DNA of 64,000 nucleotides, taken from assembly GCF_018919145.1 (NCBI RefSeq), contig NZ_JAHLQJ010000022.1, positions 1 to 64,000 of the forward strand, written 5' to 3'. This DNA is from Paenibacillus brevis. GTDB lineage: Bacteria; Bacillota; Bacilli; Paenibacillales; Paenibacillaceae. Of the stretch, positions 17,991-30,421 are shown piece after piece. How positions within the stretch are numbered: position 1 is the first letter of the stretch; every line of letters begins with the position of its first letter. The notes under the pieces are model-generated. The model was given only the letters and a program-made list of their open reading frames with translations. It was not told where the DNA came from and ran no database searches. The translations under genes and the position numbers were made by a program.

Positions 17991-18019
17991 TTGACAAAGT
18001 TTTGGAATCCCTGTAAACT
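17991..18019 (+). promoter_or_regulatory. Promoter of rplJ-rplL
   Basis: TTGACA (17991-17996), 17-base spacer, TAAACT (18014-18019). It lies 28 bases after rplA and upstream of the L10 leader. Confidence 0.75.
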
Positions 18020-18053
18020 GAACAAGTTGTTTAATACGACAAATTCATTTGAA

Positions 18054-18182
18054 TATGATAACCGTAGACAGTAGGTGCCGATGGCTTAATTTCCTACCGA
18101 GGTGTTGTGATAGAATATCTGTTGATTGCAGTGTTGCAATTAATGATTCTTCAGGCCTTCGTGATTCTGCGGAGGCTTTTTT
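18054..18182 (+). promoter_or_regulatory. L10 leader with attenuator
   Basis: The untranslated region before rplJ contains the conserved core ACCGTAGACAGTAGGTGCC...TTCCTACCGAGG (about 18060-18103), resembling the known Firmicutes L10 leader. It is followed by a terminator GGCCTTC (18154-18160) / GCGGAGGC and six T (18169-18182). The L10-(L12) complex probably binds the leader and favours termination. Confidence 0.7.
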
Positions 18183-18226
18183 CATGACATGAAGAAAGCC
18201 GGGAAATCTATCAGGAGGTGTACAGG

Positions 18227-18736
18227 TTGGCAAACGCTAAAGTGATTCAAGCAAAACAAGAAGCCGTTGACGTTGTAACTGCTAAGCTGCGCGAGAGCGC
18301 AACGACTGTAGTAGCAGACTATCGCGGTCTGAATGTTTCCCAAGTGACCGAACTGCGTAAGCAGCTTCGTGAAGCTGGCGTAGAATTCCAAGTGCTGAAG
18401 AACACGCTCGTTCGCCGCGCAACTGCAGCCGCGGAACTTACCGAGCTGGATGAAGTGCTTGCAGGTCCTACGGCCATTGCATTCAGCGCGACAGACGCAG
18501 TAGCTCCAGCTAAAATTCTGAGCGATTTCGCGAAGAAGAATGAAGCTTTGGAAATTAAAGGTGGCGTGGTTGAAGGCCGTGTAGTCGGTGTTGACCAAAT
18601 CAAGGCACTGGCGGATCTTCCTTCCCGCGAAGGTCTCCTTTCGATGCTCCTCAGCGTGCTTCAAGCTCCAGTCCGCAACTTGGCACTGGCAGTCAAAGCC
18701 GTTGCAGAGAAAGAAGAAGGCAGCGCAAGCGCATAA
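18227..18736 (+). CDS. rplJ: 50S ribosomal protein L10
   Basis: 169 residues from TTG 18227 (reads [14 protein letters not shown] as in relatives). A GTG at 18218 is open in frame but sits inside the CAGGAGGTG Shine-Dalgarno; TTG 18227 has nine-base spacing. L10 anchors the L7/L12 dimers on the stalk. The C-terminal segment [18 protein letters not shown] is the L12-binding helix region. Likely autoregulated by the leader. Confidence 0.94.
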   Translation: MANAKVIQAKQEAVDVVTAKLRESATTVVADYRGLNVSQVTELRKQLREAGVEFQVLKNTLVRRATAAAELTELDEVLAGPTAIAFSATDAVAPAKILSDFAKKNEALEIKGGVVEGRVVGVDQIKALADLPSREGLLSMLLSVLQAPVRNLALAVKAVAEKEEGSASA

Positions 18737-18797
18737 GCTTGCCTTGCTGACAGCAGTTTAAACTATTAATCAAATTCAAAATAACGGAGGTTCTATC

Positions 18798-19163
18798 ATG
18801 AGTAAAGAGAGCATTTTGGAAGCCATTAAAGCGATGACCGTTCTTGAACTGAACGATCTCGTGAAAGCAATCGAAGAAGAATTCGGCGTAACTGCAGCAG
18901 CTCCAGTAGTTGTAGCAGGTGGCGGCGGCGGCGCAGAAGCAGCTGCTGAGCAATCCGAATTTGACGTAATCCTGACTAACGCAGGCGCGTCCAAGATCAA
19001 CGTTATCAAAGTAGTTCGTGAAATCACTGGTCTGGGCTTGAAAGAAGCAAAAGACCTGGTTGACAACGCTCCGAAGCCACTGAAAGAAAAAGTTGCTAAG
19101 GAAGAAGCAGAAGCAGTAAAAGCTAAATTGGAAGAAGCAGGCGCAAGTGTAGAAGTAAAATAA
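18798..19163 (+). CDS. rplL: 50S ribosomal protein L7/L12
   Basis: 121 residues. The N-terminal dimerisation domain is followed by an Ala/Gly hinge ([19 protein letters not shown]) and the C-terminal factor-binding domain ([24 protein letters not shown]). AACGGAGG supports ATG 18798. A strong terminator follows directly. Confidence 0.97.
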   Translation: MSKESILEAIKAMTVLELNDLVKAIEEEFGVTAAAPVVVAGGGGGAEAAAEQSEFDVILTNAGASKINVIKVVREITGLGLKEAKDLVDNAPKPLKEKVAKEEAEAVKAKLEEAGASVEVK

Positions 19164-19180
19164 TTCTTCTATATGAAGGC

Positions 19181-19213
19181 AAACCCCTTGAATTTATTCA
19201 AGGGGTTTGTTTG
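19181..19213 (+). terminator. Terminator after rplL
   Basis: Perfect 12-bp stem AAACCCCTTGAA (19181-19192) / TTCAAGGGGTTT (19197-19208), loop TTTA, then GTTTG. It may limit read-through into the rsmC-rpoBC region. Confidence 0.85.
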
Positions 19214-19220
19214 TAAGTGC

Positions 19221-19433
19221 GAGTTCAAAAAGTCAGCTTTTCAGTACTGATAAGGTTGCGAGAACCTGAAGAAGGAGGAACGGAGTGTAGGCAAGACCTA
19301 CAAGAGCGAAATGCTTCCAAAGGAAGCATACCTCGTAAGCATCCGTTCGGACTTCGAGGGTGAACGCAAGATTCGATGCCGAATCAACCGCTCGGTATAC
19401 TTCGTGATCAAAAGAGGACTTTTTTGAATAACT
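19221..19433. repeat. About 210-bp structured repeat with terminal inverted repeats
   Basis: The ends GTTCAAAAAGTC (19223 on) and GACTTTTTTGAATAAC (19417-19432) are imperfect inverted repeats. Inside are GAACGGA (19278-19284) / TCCGTTC (19342-19348), which enclose two perfect hairpins: TGTAGG/CCTACA and ATGCTTCC/GGAAGCAT. A third hairpin is GATTCG (19370-19375) / CGAATC (19380-19385). No transposase frame. From memory, related sequences recur in Paenibacillus genomes. This is the only copy seen in this window. Confidence 0.6.
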
Positions 19434-19472
19434 TCTATAAGTACTAATGACAAGATGGAGGGTTCATTATCG

Positions 19473-20078
19473 ATGCCTGACCATTACTATACCAATAATC
19501 CTTCTGCCTCTCATGATCGTAAATTATGGGATACGGTGCTTCGGGGACAAACCTATCGATTCGTCAGTGATGCCGGAGTCTTTTCCAAGAATGGCGTTGA
19601 TTACGGTAGTAGGGTATTGATTGAAGCAATCGATGTTCCTTCGGGAGCGAGCGTGCTTGATGTCGGCTGCGGTTACGGTCCGATCGGCCTGACGGCAGCA
19701 CAGCTGACCGGAGAGAGCGGCCATGTGACTATGATTGATGTGAACAGCCGGGCAGTGGAATTGGCGCGTGAAAATGCTGCGGTTAATGGAATAACCAACG
19801 TTACAATTCTACAGAGTGATCTGTTTGAGGGATTAGGTCAAGAGCGGTTTCATATGGTGCTTACAAATCCGCCTATCCGCGCAGGAAAGAGTACGGTGCA
19901 TGCTATTTTTGAGGGGGCTTATGAAAGACTTCTGCCTGGAGGAACGCTGTGGATTGTTATTCAGAAGAAGCAGGGCGCTCCATCTGCCAAGGAGAAGCTG
20001 GAGTCTTTGTTCGGTGACGTAGAAGAGGTTACCAAGGATAAAGGCTACCGGATTTTCAAAGCTGAAAAAAAGATTTGA
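19473..20078 (+). CDS. rsmC: RsmC-like class I SAM methyltransferase (YbxB)
   Basis: 201 residues from ATG 19473 (MPDHYYTNNPSA); ATG 19455 is also open but overlaps the GGAGG used as Shine-Dalgarno. SAM-binding motif VLDVGCGYGPIGL and catalytic LTNPPIRAGK are present; the latter is typical of RsmC/RlmG-type guanine-N2 rRNA methyltransferases. It is a single-domain form like B. subtilis YbxB, half the size of E. coli RsmC. The rRNA target is not proven. The place between rplL and rpoB is conserved in Bacillales. Confidence 0.88.
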   Translation: MPDHYYTNNPSASHDRKLWDTVLRGQTYRFVSDAGVFSKNGVDYGSRVLIEAIDVPSGASVLDVGCGYGPIGLTAAQLTGESGHVTMIDVNSRAVELARENAAVNGITNVTILQSDLFEGLGQERFHMVLTNPPIRAGKSTVHAIFEGAYERLLPGGTLWIVIQKKQGAPSAKEKLESLFGDVEEVTKDKGYRIFKAEKKI

Positions 20079-20408
20079 CCCGGCCTCTCGGTTGTGGTAT
20101 TATTATAAAATGTCAGTATTAGGATACTCTCGGTGGCTTTAGCAGACTGAAATGTCAAGAGTTATATTCTCAGGATGTATAAATAGACATCAATTGACGT
20201 ATAATATGTACATTTCGTGTAAATCTACTGAATGCCGGGAGACATCAGACTGGAAATGACACAGATAATGGTGCTCTTTTTTCGAAAGCATTCGATAAGG
20301 GCTTTTCTTTATTTGTGGGACGAATCTTCTGTATGGTCTATTATAAGGTCACAAACAGAGGTTCGCAATGTATTTTTAAAGTGAGTAGACATGAGGGGTG
20401 AGTATAAG

Positions 20409-23954
<3,546 letters not shown>

Positions 23955-24047
23955 ATAGTTGTGGCGGGTGGTGTCCCAGGCACCGCCCGAACAACGAATA
24001 TTGCCGGATAGTGTCAATATCAGGACTTGGTTAAGGAGGGATGCTCC

Positions 24048-27000
24048 TTGTTGGATGTCAACAACTTCGAGTATATGAAAATCGGGCTTGCTTCCCCAGA
24101 TAAAATTCGTTCTTGGTCCCGCGGAGAAGTGAAGAAACCGGAAACGATCAACTACCGTACATTGAAGCCAGAAAAAGAAGGCCTGTTCTGTGAAAAGATT
24201 TTTGGCCCGACAAAAGACTGGGAATGTCATTGCGGTAAATATAAGCGTGTCCGTTATAAAGGCGTTGTCTGCGACCGCTGCGGCGTCGAAGTAACCAGAG
24301 CAAAGGTGCGCCGTGAGCGCATGGGCCATATCGAACTGGCTGCTCCGGTATCTCATATTTGGTATTTCAAAGGTATTCCGAGCCGGATGGGCTTGGCGCT
24401 GGATATGTCTCCGCGCTCCCTGGAAGAGATCATTTACTTTGCATCTTATGTAGTAACTGATCCAGGCGAGACTCCGCTGGAGAAAAAACAGCTTCTGTCC
24501 GAGAAGGAATATCGCAGTTATCGTGAAAAGTACGGATACGGGTTCCAGGCCGGTATGGGTGCTGAAGCTGTGAAGAAGCTGCTTCAGGATCTCGATATCG
24601 ACAAGGAACTGGACTTCCTGAAGGAAGAACTGCGCACGGCGCAAGGCCAACGCCGTAACCGTGCGATTAAACGTCTTGAGGTTATCGAAGCTTTCAAGAG
24701 CTCCGGCAATGAGCCGGAGTGGATGATCCTTGACGTATTGCCTGTTATTCCGCCGGAATTGCGTCCGATGGTACAGCTGGATGGCGGACGTTTTGCGACA
24801 TCTGACCTGAATGACCTGTATCGCCGCGTAATCAACCGGAACAACCGTTTGAAGCGCCTGCTGGATCTTGGTGCGCCAGACATTATCGTACAGAATGAAA
24901 AGCGGATGCTTCAGGAAGCTGTAGATGCCCTGATCGATAACGGCCGCCGCGGTCGTCCGGTAACGGGTCCAGGCAACCGTCCGCTGAAATCCCTCAGCCA
25001 TATGCTGAAGGGTAAGCAAGGCCGCTTCCGGCAGAACCTGCTCGGTAAACGGGTCGACTATTCCGGTCGTTCCGTTATCGTCGTAGGTCCTTACCTGAAA
25101 ATGTATCAATGCGGTCTGCCTAAGGAAATGGCGCTTGAATTGTTCAAGCCATTCGTTATGAAAGAATTGGTCAATAAAGGCCTTGCCCATAACATTAAGA
25201 GCGCGAAGCGCAAAGTGGAACGCGTCAGCCCAGAGGTATGGGATGTGCTCGAGGAAGTCATCAAGGAGCATCCGGTGCTTCTGAACCGTGCCCCTACGTT
25301 GCACAGACTTGGTATTCAGGCGTTCGAACCGATTCTGGTTGAAGGCCGCGCCATCCGTCTGCATCCGCTCGTATGTACGGCTTATAACGCCGACTTCGAC
25401 GGTGACCAGATGGCCGTGCACGTACCGTTGTCCGCTGAGGCCCAGGCTGAGGCGCGTATCCTGATGCTGGCATCGGGTAACATTCTGAATCCGAAGGACG
25501 GCAAACCGGTCGTTACTCCTTCACAGGATATGGTTCTTGGATCTTACTACCTGACGATGGATAACAAGGACGCTCTTGGCGCAGGCATGATCCTGGGCTC
25601 TGTGAACGAAGCCTTCTCCGCATACCAACGCGGAACGGCATCGCTGCATGCTCGGGTGGCTATTCCGGCCAAGGCTCTTAACAAGACGGGCTTTACTCCG
25701 GAACAACAGGAAGCACTCTTGATTACAACGGTAGGGAAAATTATCTTCAACGAAATCTTCCCGGCAAGCTTCCCGTACATCAATGAACCTACCCGGGTTA
25801 ACCTGTTCCAAGGTACTCCGGATAAATACTTTATTCATGGCAAAGGCGCTAATGTTGCCGAGCGCATTATGGATGCTCCGCAAGCTGGCGGCGTGGGTAA
25901 AGAATACCTCGGCGAGATTATCGGACGTTGCTTCGAGATCTACCATACAACCGAGACTTCCGTTATTCTCGACAGAATCAAACAAACCGGCTTCACGTAT
26001 TCGACACGTGCCGGCGTTAGTATCGCCGTATCTGACGTTATCGTTCCTGACGAGAAGCAAGAGATTCTGCGCCAGTCTGATGAGAAGGTTCAAGTTATTA
26101 CGACTCAATACCGTCGCGGTCTGATCACGAATGAAGAACGTTATGACCGTGTTATCGATATCTGGTCTAAAGCGAAGGATCAAATTACCGAAGTGCTCAT
26201 GAAATCAATGGATAGATACAACTCCATCATGCTCATGGTGGATTCCAAGGCACGGGGTAACAAATCGCAGATCACCCAGCTGGGCGGTATGCGCGGTCTG
26301 ATGGCGAACCCATCCGGCCGGATCATCGAGCTCCCGATCAAATCGAACTTCCGTGAAGGACTTACCGTCCTCGAGTACTTCCTATCGACGCACGGTGCCC
26401 GGAAGGGTCTTGCCGATACGGCGCTCCGGACTGCGGACTCGGGTTACTTGACTCGCCGTCTCGTTGACGTAGCGCAAGACGTGATCGTTCGTGAAGAGGA
26501 TTGCGGAACGGATAAAGGCTTCACCGTCAGCGTTATCCAAGACGGCAAAGAGGTTATCGAGGATCTGTACGACCGTATCGAAGGACGTTATTCCTTTGAA
26601 ACGATCAAGCATCCGAAGACAGGTGAAATCATAATTCACCGCAATGAACTGATCGACTCCGACAAAGCGCATGAAATTGTCGATGCTGGTATCGCAAAAC
26701 TGCAAATCCGTTCTGTGCTTAGCTGCCGTGCTCGTCACGGGGTATGTAAGAAATGCTACGGCCGCAACCTGGCTACCGGCAAGCACGTTGAGATTGGTGA
26801 AGCTGTCGGTATCATCGCAGCGCAATCCATCGGGGAGCCGGGAACCCAGCTTACAATGCGTACGTTCCATACCGGGGGCGTTGCCGGAGACGATATCACT
26901 CAAGGTTTGCCGCGGATTCAGGAGCTCTTTGAAGCCCGGAACCCGAAGGGTCAAGCCACAATCAGTGAAATCGACGGCGTCATTAAGGAAATCCGTGAAG

Positions 27001-27662
27001 CGAAGGACCGTCGCGAAATCGAGGTTCAAGGCGAAGCGGAGACGAAGGTGTACTCCGTTACCTATGGTTCCCGCCTGCGCGTAAGCGAAGGACAGGAAAT
27101 CGAAGCGGGCGACGAGCTCACTGACGGTTCTATTGACCCGAAAGAAATTTTGCGCATCAAGGGCATCCGCGGCGTGCAGAACTACATCCTCCAGGAAGTT
27201 CAGCGCGTATACCGGAACCAGGGCGTAGAAATCAACGACAAGCATATCGAAGTTATGGTACGGCAAATGCTGCGTAAAATCCGTATCGTCGATGCTGGGG
27301 ACACGCCGCTTCTGCCGGGATCCTTCGTCGATCTGTATGAATATGAAGTTGCTAACAAGGATGCGATTCTGTCCGGACAAGAGCCTGCTGTGGCCAAACC
27401 GGTATTGCTCGGGATTACCAAAGCTTCGCTCGAGACAGATTCCTTCCTCTCCGCCGCTTCCTTCCAGGAAACGACACGCGTGCTTACCGATGCCGCAATC
27501 AAAGGCAAAGTGGATAAACTGCTCGGCCTTAAAGAGAACGTCATTATTGGTAAGTTGATCCCTGCGGGTACGGGTATGAACCGCTATCGCAGCGTTCAAT
27601 TCGAAGGTCCAGAGGATCAGGAGACAAATGAAGAGAATCTGGAACCTGTGTCCGTCGAGTAG
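24048..27662 (+). CDS. rpoC: DNA-directed RNA polymerase subunit beta'
   Basis: 1204 residues from TTG 24048 ([10 protein letters not shown]), nine bases after AAGGAGGG. A longer frame opens at TTG 24027, upstream of that Shine-Dalgarno. The N-terminal zinc ribbon has Cys60, Cys62, Cys75 and Cys78. The catalytic NADFDGDQ motif (about 447-454) is intact. A second zinc cluster is seen in CGTDKG...[12 protein letters not shown]. The gene follows rpoB after 93 bases. Confidence 0.96.
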   Translation: MLDVNNFEYMKIGLASPDKIRSWSRGEVKKPETINYRTLKPEKEGLFCEKIFGPTKDWECHCGKYKRVRYKGVVCDRCGVEVTRAKVRRERMGHIELAAPVSHIWYFKGIPSRMGLALDMSPRSLEEIIYFASYVVTDPGETPLEKKQLLSEKEYRSYREKYGYGFQAGMGAEAVKKLLQDLDIDKELDFLKEELRTAQGQRRNRAIKRLEVIEAFKSSGNEPEWMILDVLPVIPPELRPMVQLDGGRFATSDLNDLYRRVINRNNRLKRLLDLGAPDIIVQNEKRMLQEAVDALIDNGRRGRPVTGPGNRPLKSLSHMLKGKQGRFRQNLLGKRVDYSGRSVIVVGPYLKMYQCGLPKEMALELFKPFVMKELVNKGLAHNIKSAKRKVERVSPEVWDVLEEVIKEHPVLLNRAPTLHRLGIQAFEPILVEGRAIRLHPLVCTAYNADFDGDQMAVHVPLSAEAQAEARILMLASGNILNPKDGKPVVTPSQDMVLGSYYLTMDNKDALGAGMILGSVNEAFSAYQRGTASLHARVAIPAKALNKTGFTPEQQEALLITTVGKIIFNEIFPASFPYINEPTRVNLFQGTPDKYFIHGKGANVAERIMDAPQAGGVGKEYLGEIIGRCFEIYHTTETSVILDRIKQTGFTYSTRAGVSIAVSDVIVPDEKQEILRQSDEKVQVITTQYRRGLITNEERYDRVIDIWSKAKDQITEVLMKSMDRYNSIMLMVDSKARGNKSQITQLGGMRGLMANPSGRIIELPIKSNFREGLTVLEYFLSTHGARKGLADTALRTADSGYLTRRLVDVAQDVIVREEDCGTDKGFTVSVIQDGKEVIEDLYDRIEGRYSFETIKHPKTGEIIIHRNELIDSDKAHEIVDAGIAKLQIRSVLSCRARHGVCKKCYGRNLATGKHVEIGEAVGIIAAQSIGEPGTQLTMRTFHTGGVAGDDITQGLPRIQELFEARNPKGQATISEIDGVIKEIREAKDRREIEVQGEAETKVYSVTYGSRLRVSEGQEIEAGDELTDGSIDPKEILRIKGIRGVQNYILQEVQRVYRNQGVEINDKHIEVMVRQMLRKIRIVDAGDTPLLPGSFVDLYEYEVANKDAILSGQEPAVAKPVLLGITKASLETDSFLSAASFQETTRVLTDAAIKGKVDKLLGLKENVIIGKLIPAGTGMNRYRSVQFEGPEDQETNEENLEPVSVE

Positions 27663-27675
27663 GTAACAGAATATA

Positions 27676-27720
27676 GCCGGCATAGCCTGACTTGAGTCAG
27701 TGCTATGCCGGCTTTTTTTA
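27676..27720 (+). terminator. Terminator after rpoC
   Basis: Perfect 11-bp stem GCCGGCATAGC (27676-27686) / GCTATGCCGGC (27702-27712) with seven T. The loop CTGACTTGAGTCAGT itself contains a short hairpin. Confidence 0.92.
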
Positions 27721-27844
27721 TATGGAATTTCAGCAATAGGGAGCATTGTTATCTGGAATGGCCAGGCTCAAAGAGGAATATGCTTTTCTAAGCAGAATTA
27801 ATAGATGGGATCATGTGAATTATTGATCAAGGAGGAGTGAAGTC

Positions 27845-28921
27845 ATGACATTGTCAATAACCCTTTCAGAGAATAAATCAGCAACGCAGATCCGGATCAT
27901 GAGGGAAGATGAAGCCAAGACTGTTCAGCGATTAGGCAGACAAGCCTTCAGCAGCTTAGAGAGCCTATTCATATCGCCGCCTAAAGAAGCTATAGTTGCG
28001 GTCGAAGGAGAAAAGATTATCGGTGCTGTTATCTTGAAGCTTCTAAAAGGGGAGCAAGGGGTGTTGATTGGCGACTTCAGTGCCGGATTTGTTGATCCTG
28101 CCTGTAGGGGAAGAGGAATAGCAAGCCAGTTGTACAAAGCAGCAACAAAACGATTTTGGGAACTGGGCTGTACCTTTATCACGGCGCAAGTGAAGGATGA
28201 AAATACTGGATCCTGGCGAGCGCTTGAGAAAAACGGGTTTGCGAGAGTCACCTATATGGAATTGCGGAGATTGTCAGGAGTAAGAGGGCTAGTGTCCGTG
28301 TTAAAATCTTCGCCGACAGCTTTTGCTTATGGCATGGATTTATATTTGGCTGCAAAGACGGTACCGGTCAAGAAAAAGGCAGACTCCAGCGTATTGCAGA
28401 TCGCCGCTTACATACTTCTAAATCTGATCATGGTTTGCACAGCGTTATTGCTAAACAGGCAGCTTCATCTGGGCTGGTTCTTGCTCGCTTATGGGGCATT
28501 ACTGATAGGAGAGCTTCTTTTTACCCGGATTGGGTTGGTCTCGGAGCACCGATGGAACTTTCGTCTGACAAACTGCGGATTTCTAATTCCCTTGCTAGTG
28601 CCGCTTCTCGGCGCAGCCTTTCCTATGCAAGGCAATTGGATTCCCGAGAAATACGAGAATACCTCCAGGTTTCGGTGGATCTTGGGCGGTGGTGCCGTCC
28701 TGGGCTGGATTTATCTGCTCCTGACCGTTGCCCTGTCCAAGTGGGTGTGGACGGATTTGGAGTTCACCTCATACCTGTATCGGCTAGGCAGTATTTTATT
28801 GATATATAAACTGCTTCCGGTATATCCATTCGAAGGGCTCGGAGCGGCGAGAGTATTCCGAATGAACAAGCTCGTCTATGGGACAATGGCTATCGCGACG
28901 TTGATACTTCTGATTGTGTAG
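27845..28921 (+). CDS. GNAT acetyltransferase fused to a multi-span membrane domain
   Basis: 358 residues. Residues about 16-135 form a GNAT N-acetyltransferase domain. The acetyl-CoA loop is VDPACRGRGIASQLYKAA, followed by NTGSWRALEKNGFARV. After a linker come about six hydrophobic segments (185-356). The end, with GAAFPMQGNWIPEKY and LLPVYPFEGLGAARVFRMNK, resembles the late motifs of site-2 protease (M50) proteins (NLLPxxPLDGxR). The HExxH metal site is missing and DG is replaced by EG, so an active protease is unlikely. Start ATG 27845 follows AAGGAGGAG. It sits alone between rpoC and rplGB with terminators or promoters on both sides. Function unknown. Confidence 0.75.
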   Translation: MTLSITLSENKSATQIRIMREDEAKTVQRLGRQAFSSLESLFISPPKEAIVAVEGEKIIGAVILKLLKGEQGVLIGDFSAGFVDPACRGRGIASQLYKAATKRFWELGCTFITAQVKDENTGSWRALEKNGFARVTYMELRRLSGVRGLVSVLKSSPTAFAYGMDLYLAAKTVPVKKKADSSVLQIAAYILLNLIMVCTALLLNRQLHLGWFLLAYGALLIGELLFTRIGLVSEHRWNFRLTNCGFLIPLLVPLLGAAFPMQGNWIPEKYENTSRFRWILGGGAVLGWIYLLLTVALSKWVWTDLEFTSYLYRLGSILLIYKLLPVYPFEGLGAARVFRMNKLVYGTMAIATLILLIV

Positions 28922-28939
28922 AAGAGATTCAATTATATC

Positions 28940-28968
28940 TTGACATCGCCTATCCGGAGTGATAATAT
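28940..28968 (+). promoter_or_regulatory. Promoter of rplGB and the str genes
   Basis: TTGACA (28940-28945), 17-base spacer, TAATAT (28963-28968). It lies 51 bases before the rplGB start. Confidence 0.72.
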
Positions 28969-29018
28969 ATCAAAGTGCGTGAGTTCGGGTGTACCCTGTG
29001 CTTTGGAGGACAATGCGT

Positions 29019-29270
29019 ATGTCTAATGATAAAGGACTACAGGATGCTCATATCAAGATCGGCACTAAGCAGACGATGCGAATGGTCGAGCTTGGTCTCG
29101 CCGAAGAAGTATATGTAGCAGAAGATGCAGATCCGCGCCTGACATCGAAGATCATTGCGCTTTGTAATCAGCGAGGCGTCAAGCTGACGCTGGTGGATAC
29201 GATGCACAATCTCGGCAAGGCTTGCGGGATTGAGGTCGGAGCGGCAATGGCGGCAATCGTAAAACCATAG
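29019..29270 (+). CDS. rplGB: L7Ae-family ribosomal protein (YbxF/RplGB type)
   Basis: 83 residues from ATG 29019 (MSNDKGLQDAHIKIGTKQT). ATG 29013 and GTG 28989 are in frame, but TGGAGG (29004-29009) gives nine-base spacing only to 29019. The L7Ae/L30e/S12e fold binds kink-turn RNA; the family ending LGKACGIEVGAAMAAIV is clear. B. subtilis YbxF binds k-turns in vitro and associates with ribosomes. It lies upstream of rpsL, as is usual in Bacillales. Confidence 0.9.
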   Translation: MSNDKGLQDAHIKIGTKQTMRMVELGLAEEVYVAEDADPRLTSKIIALCNQRGVKLTLVDTMHNLGKACGIEVGAAMAAIVKP

Positions 29271-29282
29271 TTTAAAGAACTG

Positions 29283-29325
29283 TTTTTGCAGCAAGGGGTC
29301 TATCCCTCTGGCAAAAACTTTTCAT
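29283..29325 (+). terminator. Hairpin between rplGB and rpsL, possible weak terminator
   Basis: GTTTTTGCAG / CTGGCAAAAAC stem (one bulge) around 29282-29321, followed by TTTTCATTTG. It may attenuate read-through or serve as a processing site. No protein-binding motif was recognised. Confidence 0.4.
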
Positions 29326-29413
29326 TTGTTCTTTTATGAACCGCCTGGGTCTGTGGGCTTAAAAAAGTGGTTTATAAGGAAACATGAATATTGAGGAAGG
29401 GGGTGGCAACAAC

Positions 29414-29833
29414 ATGCCAACAATTAACCAGCTCGTCCGTAAAGGACGTCAAGACAAAGTGTACAAATCCAAGTCGCCAGCATTGCAAAGAGGTTTTAAC
29501 GCCTTGAAGCGTGAGGCTACTGATCTGAGCTCCCCGCAAAAACGCGGTGTGTGCACACGTGTAGGTACAATGACTCCTAAGAAACCGAACTCCGCACTTC
29601 GTAAATATGCCCGTGTTCGCTTGACGAACCGTGTAGAGGTGACGGCTTACATTCCAGGTATCGGTCATAACCTGCAAGAGCACAGCGTTGTATTGATTCG
29701 CGGTGGCCGGGTCAAGGACCTTCCAGGGGTACGTTATCATATCGTACGCGGAGCACTTGATACAGCAGGCGTTAACAACCGTATGCAAGCTCGTTCGAAA
29801 TACGGTGCTAAGCGTCCTAAAGCCAAGAAATAA
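29414..29833 (+). CDS. rpsL: 30S ribosomal protein S12
   Basis: 139 residues from ATG 29414 ([11 protein letters not shown]). ATG 29384 is open in frame but lies upstream of the GGAAGGGGGTGG Shine-Dalgarno. S12 monitors decoding. The [12 protein letters not shown] loop and the [12 protein letters not shown] loop have wild-type (streptomycin-sensitive) residues. First gene of the str operon. Confidence 0.97.
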   Translation: MPTINQLVRKGRQDKVYKSKSPALQRGFNALKREATDLSSPQKRGVCTRVGTMTPKKPNSALRKYARVRLTNRVEVTAYIPGIGHNLQEHSVVLIRGGRVKDLPGVRYHIVRGALDTAGVNNRMQARSKYGAKRPKAKK

Positions 29834-29906
29834 AATCCTAAGCTAATGCCAACATTAGTTTATTGAACCGAACAAGGTTTGGATTATTACTGAAAGGGGG
29901 ATAACT

Positions 29907-30377
29907 ATGCCACGCAAAGGTCCAGTTACGAAGAGAGATGTGTTGCCAGATCCGGTGTATAACAGCAAGCTTGTTACTCGTCTGATCAACCGCATCATGC
30001 TCGACGGTAAACGTGGAGTTGCTCAAAGCATTCTGTATAATGCGTTCAACCTGATTCAAGAACGTACTGGGAATGACCCTATGGAAGTATTTGAAGCAGC
30101 TTTGAAAAATATCATGCCTGTATTGGAAGTTAAGGCTCGTCGTGTGGGCGGTGCCAACTACCAAGTGCCTATCGAAGTAAAACCGGAAAGACGTACATCC
30201 TTGGGATTACGTTGGCTCGTGAACTACTCCCGCAACCGCGGTGAGAAGACGATGGAAGAGCGTTTGGCTGCTGAGATCATCGATGCATCCAACAACACAG
30301 GCGCTTCTGTTAAGAAACGCGAAGATACGCACAAAATGGCCGAAGCGAACAAAGCGTTCGCACACTACCGCTGGTAG
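29907..30377 (+). CDS. rpsG: 30S ribosomal protein S7
   Basis: 156 residues, standard length. S7 initiates assembly of the 30S head. Begins [21 protein letters not shown] and ends FAHYRW. GAAAGGGGG supports ATG 29907. A small hairpin CTAATG/CATTAG lies in the 73-base gap after rpsL. Confidence 0.97.
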   Translation: MPRKGPVTKRDVLPDPVYNSKLVTRLINRIMLDGKRGVAQSILYNAFNLIQERTGNDPMEVFEAALKNIMPVLEVKARRVGGANYQVPIEVKPERRTSLGLRWLVNYSRNRGEKTMEERLAAEIIDASNNTGASVKKREDTHKMAEANKAFAHYRW

Positions 30378-30421
30378 GATTCGGATCAACTTATTAAAAT
30401 ATTTTGAAGGGAGACTAATTC

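Noticed and set aside
19221..19433. Considered as an insertion sequence
   Set aside because: Only about 210 bp with no transposase frame; kept as a structured repeat instead.
27845..28921. Considered an active site-2 protease
   Set aside because: No HExxH zinc motif, and the DG of the third motif is replaced by EG.
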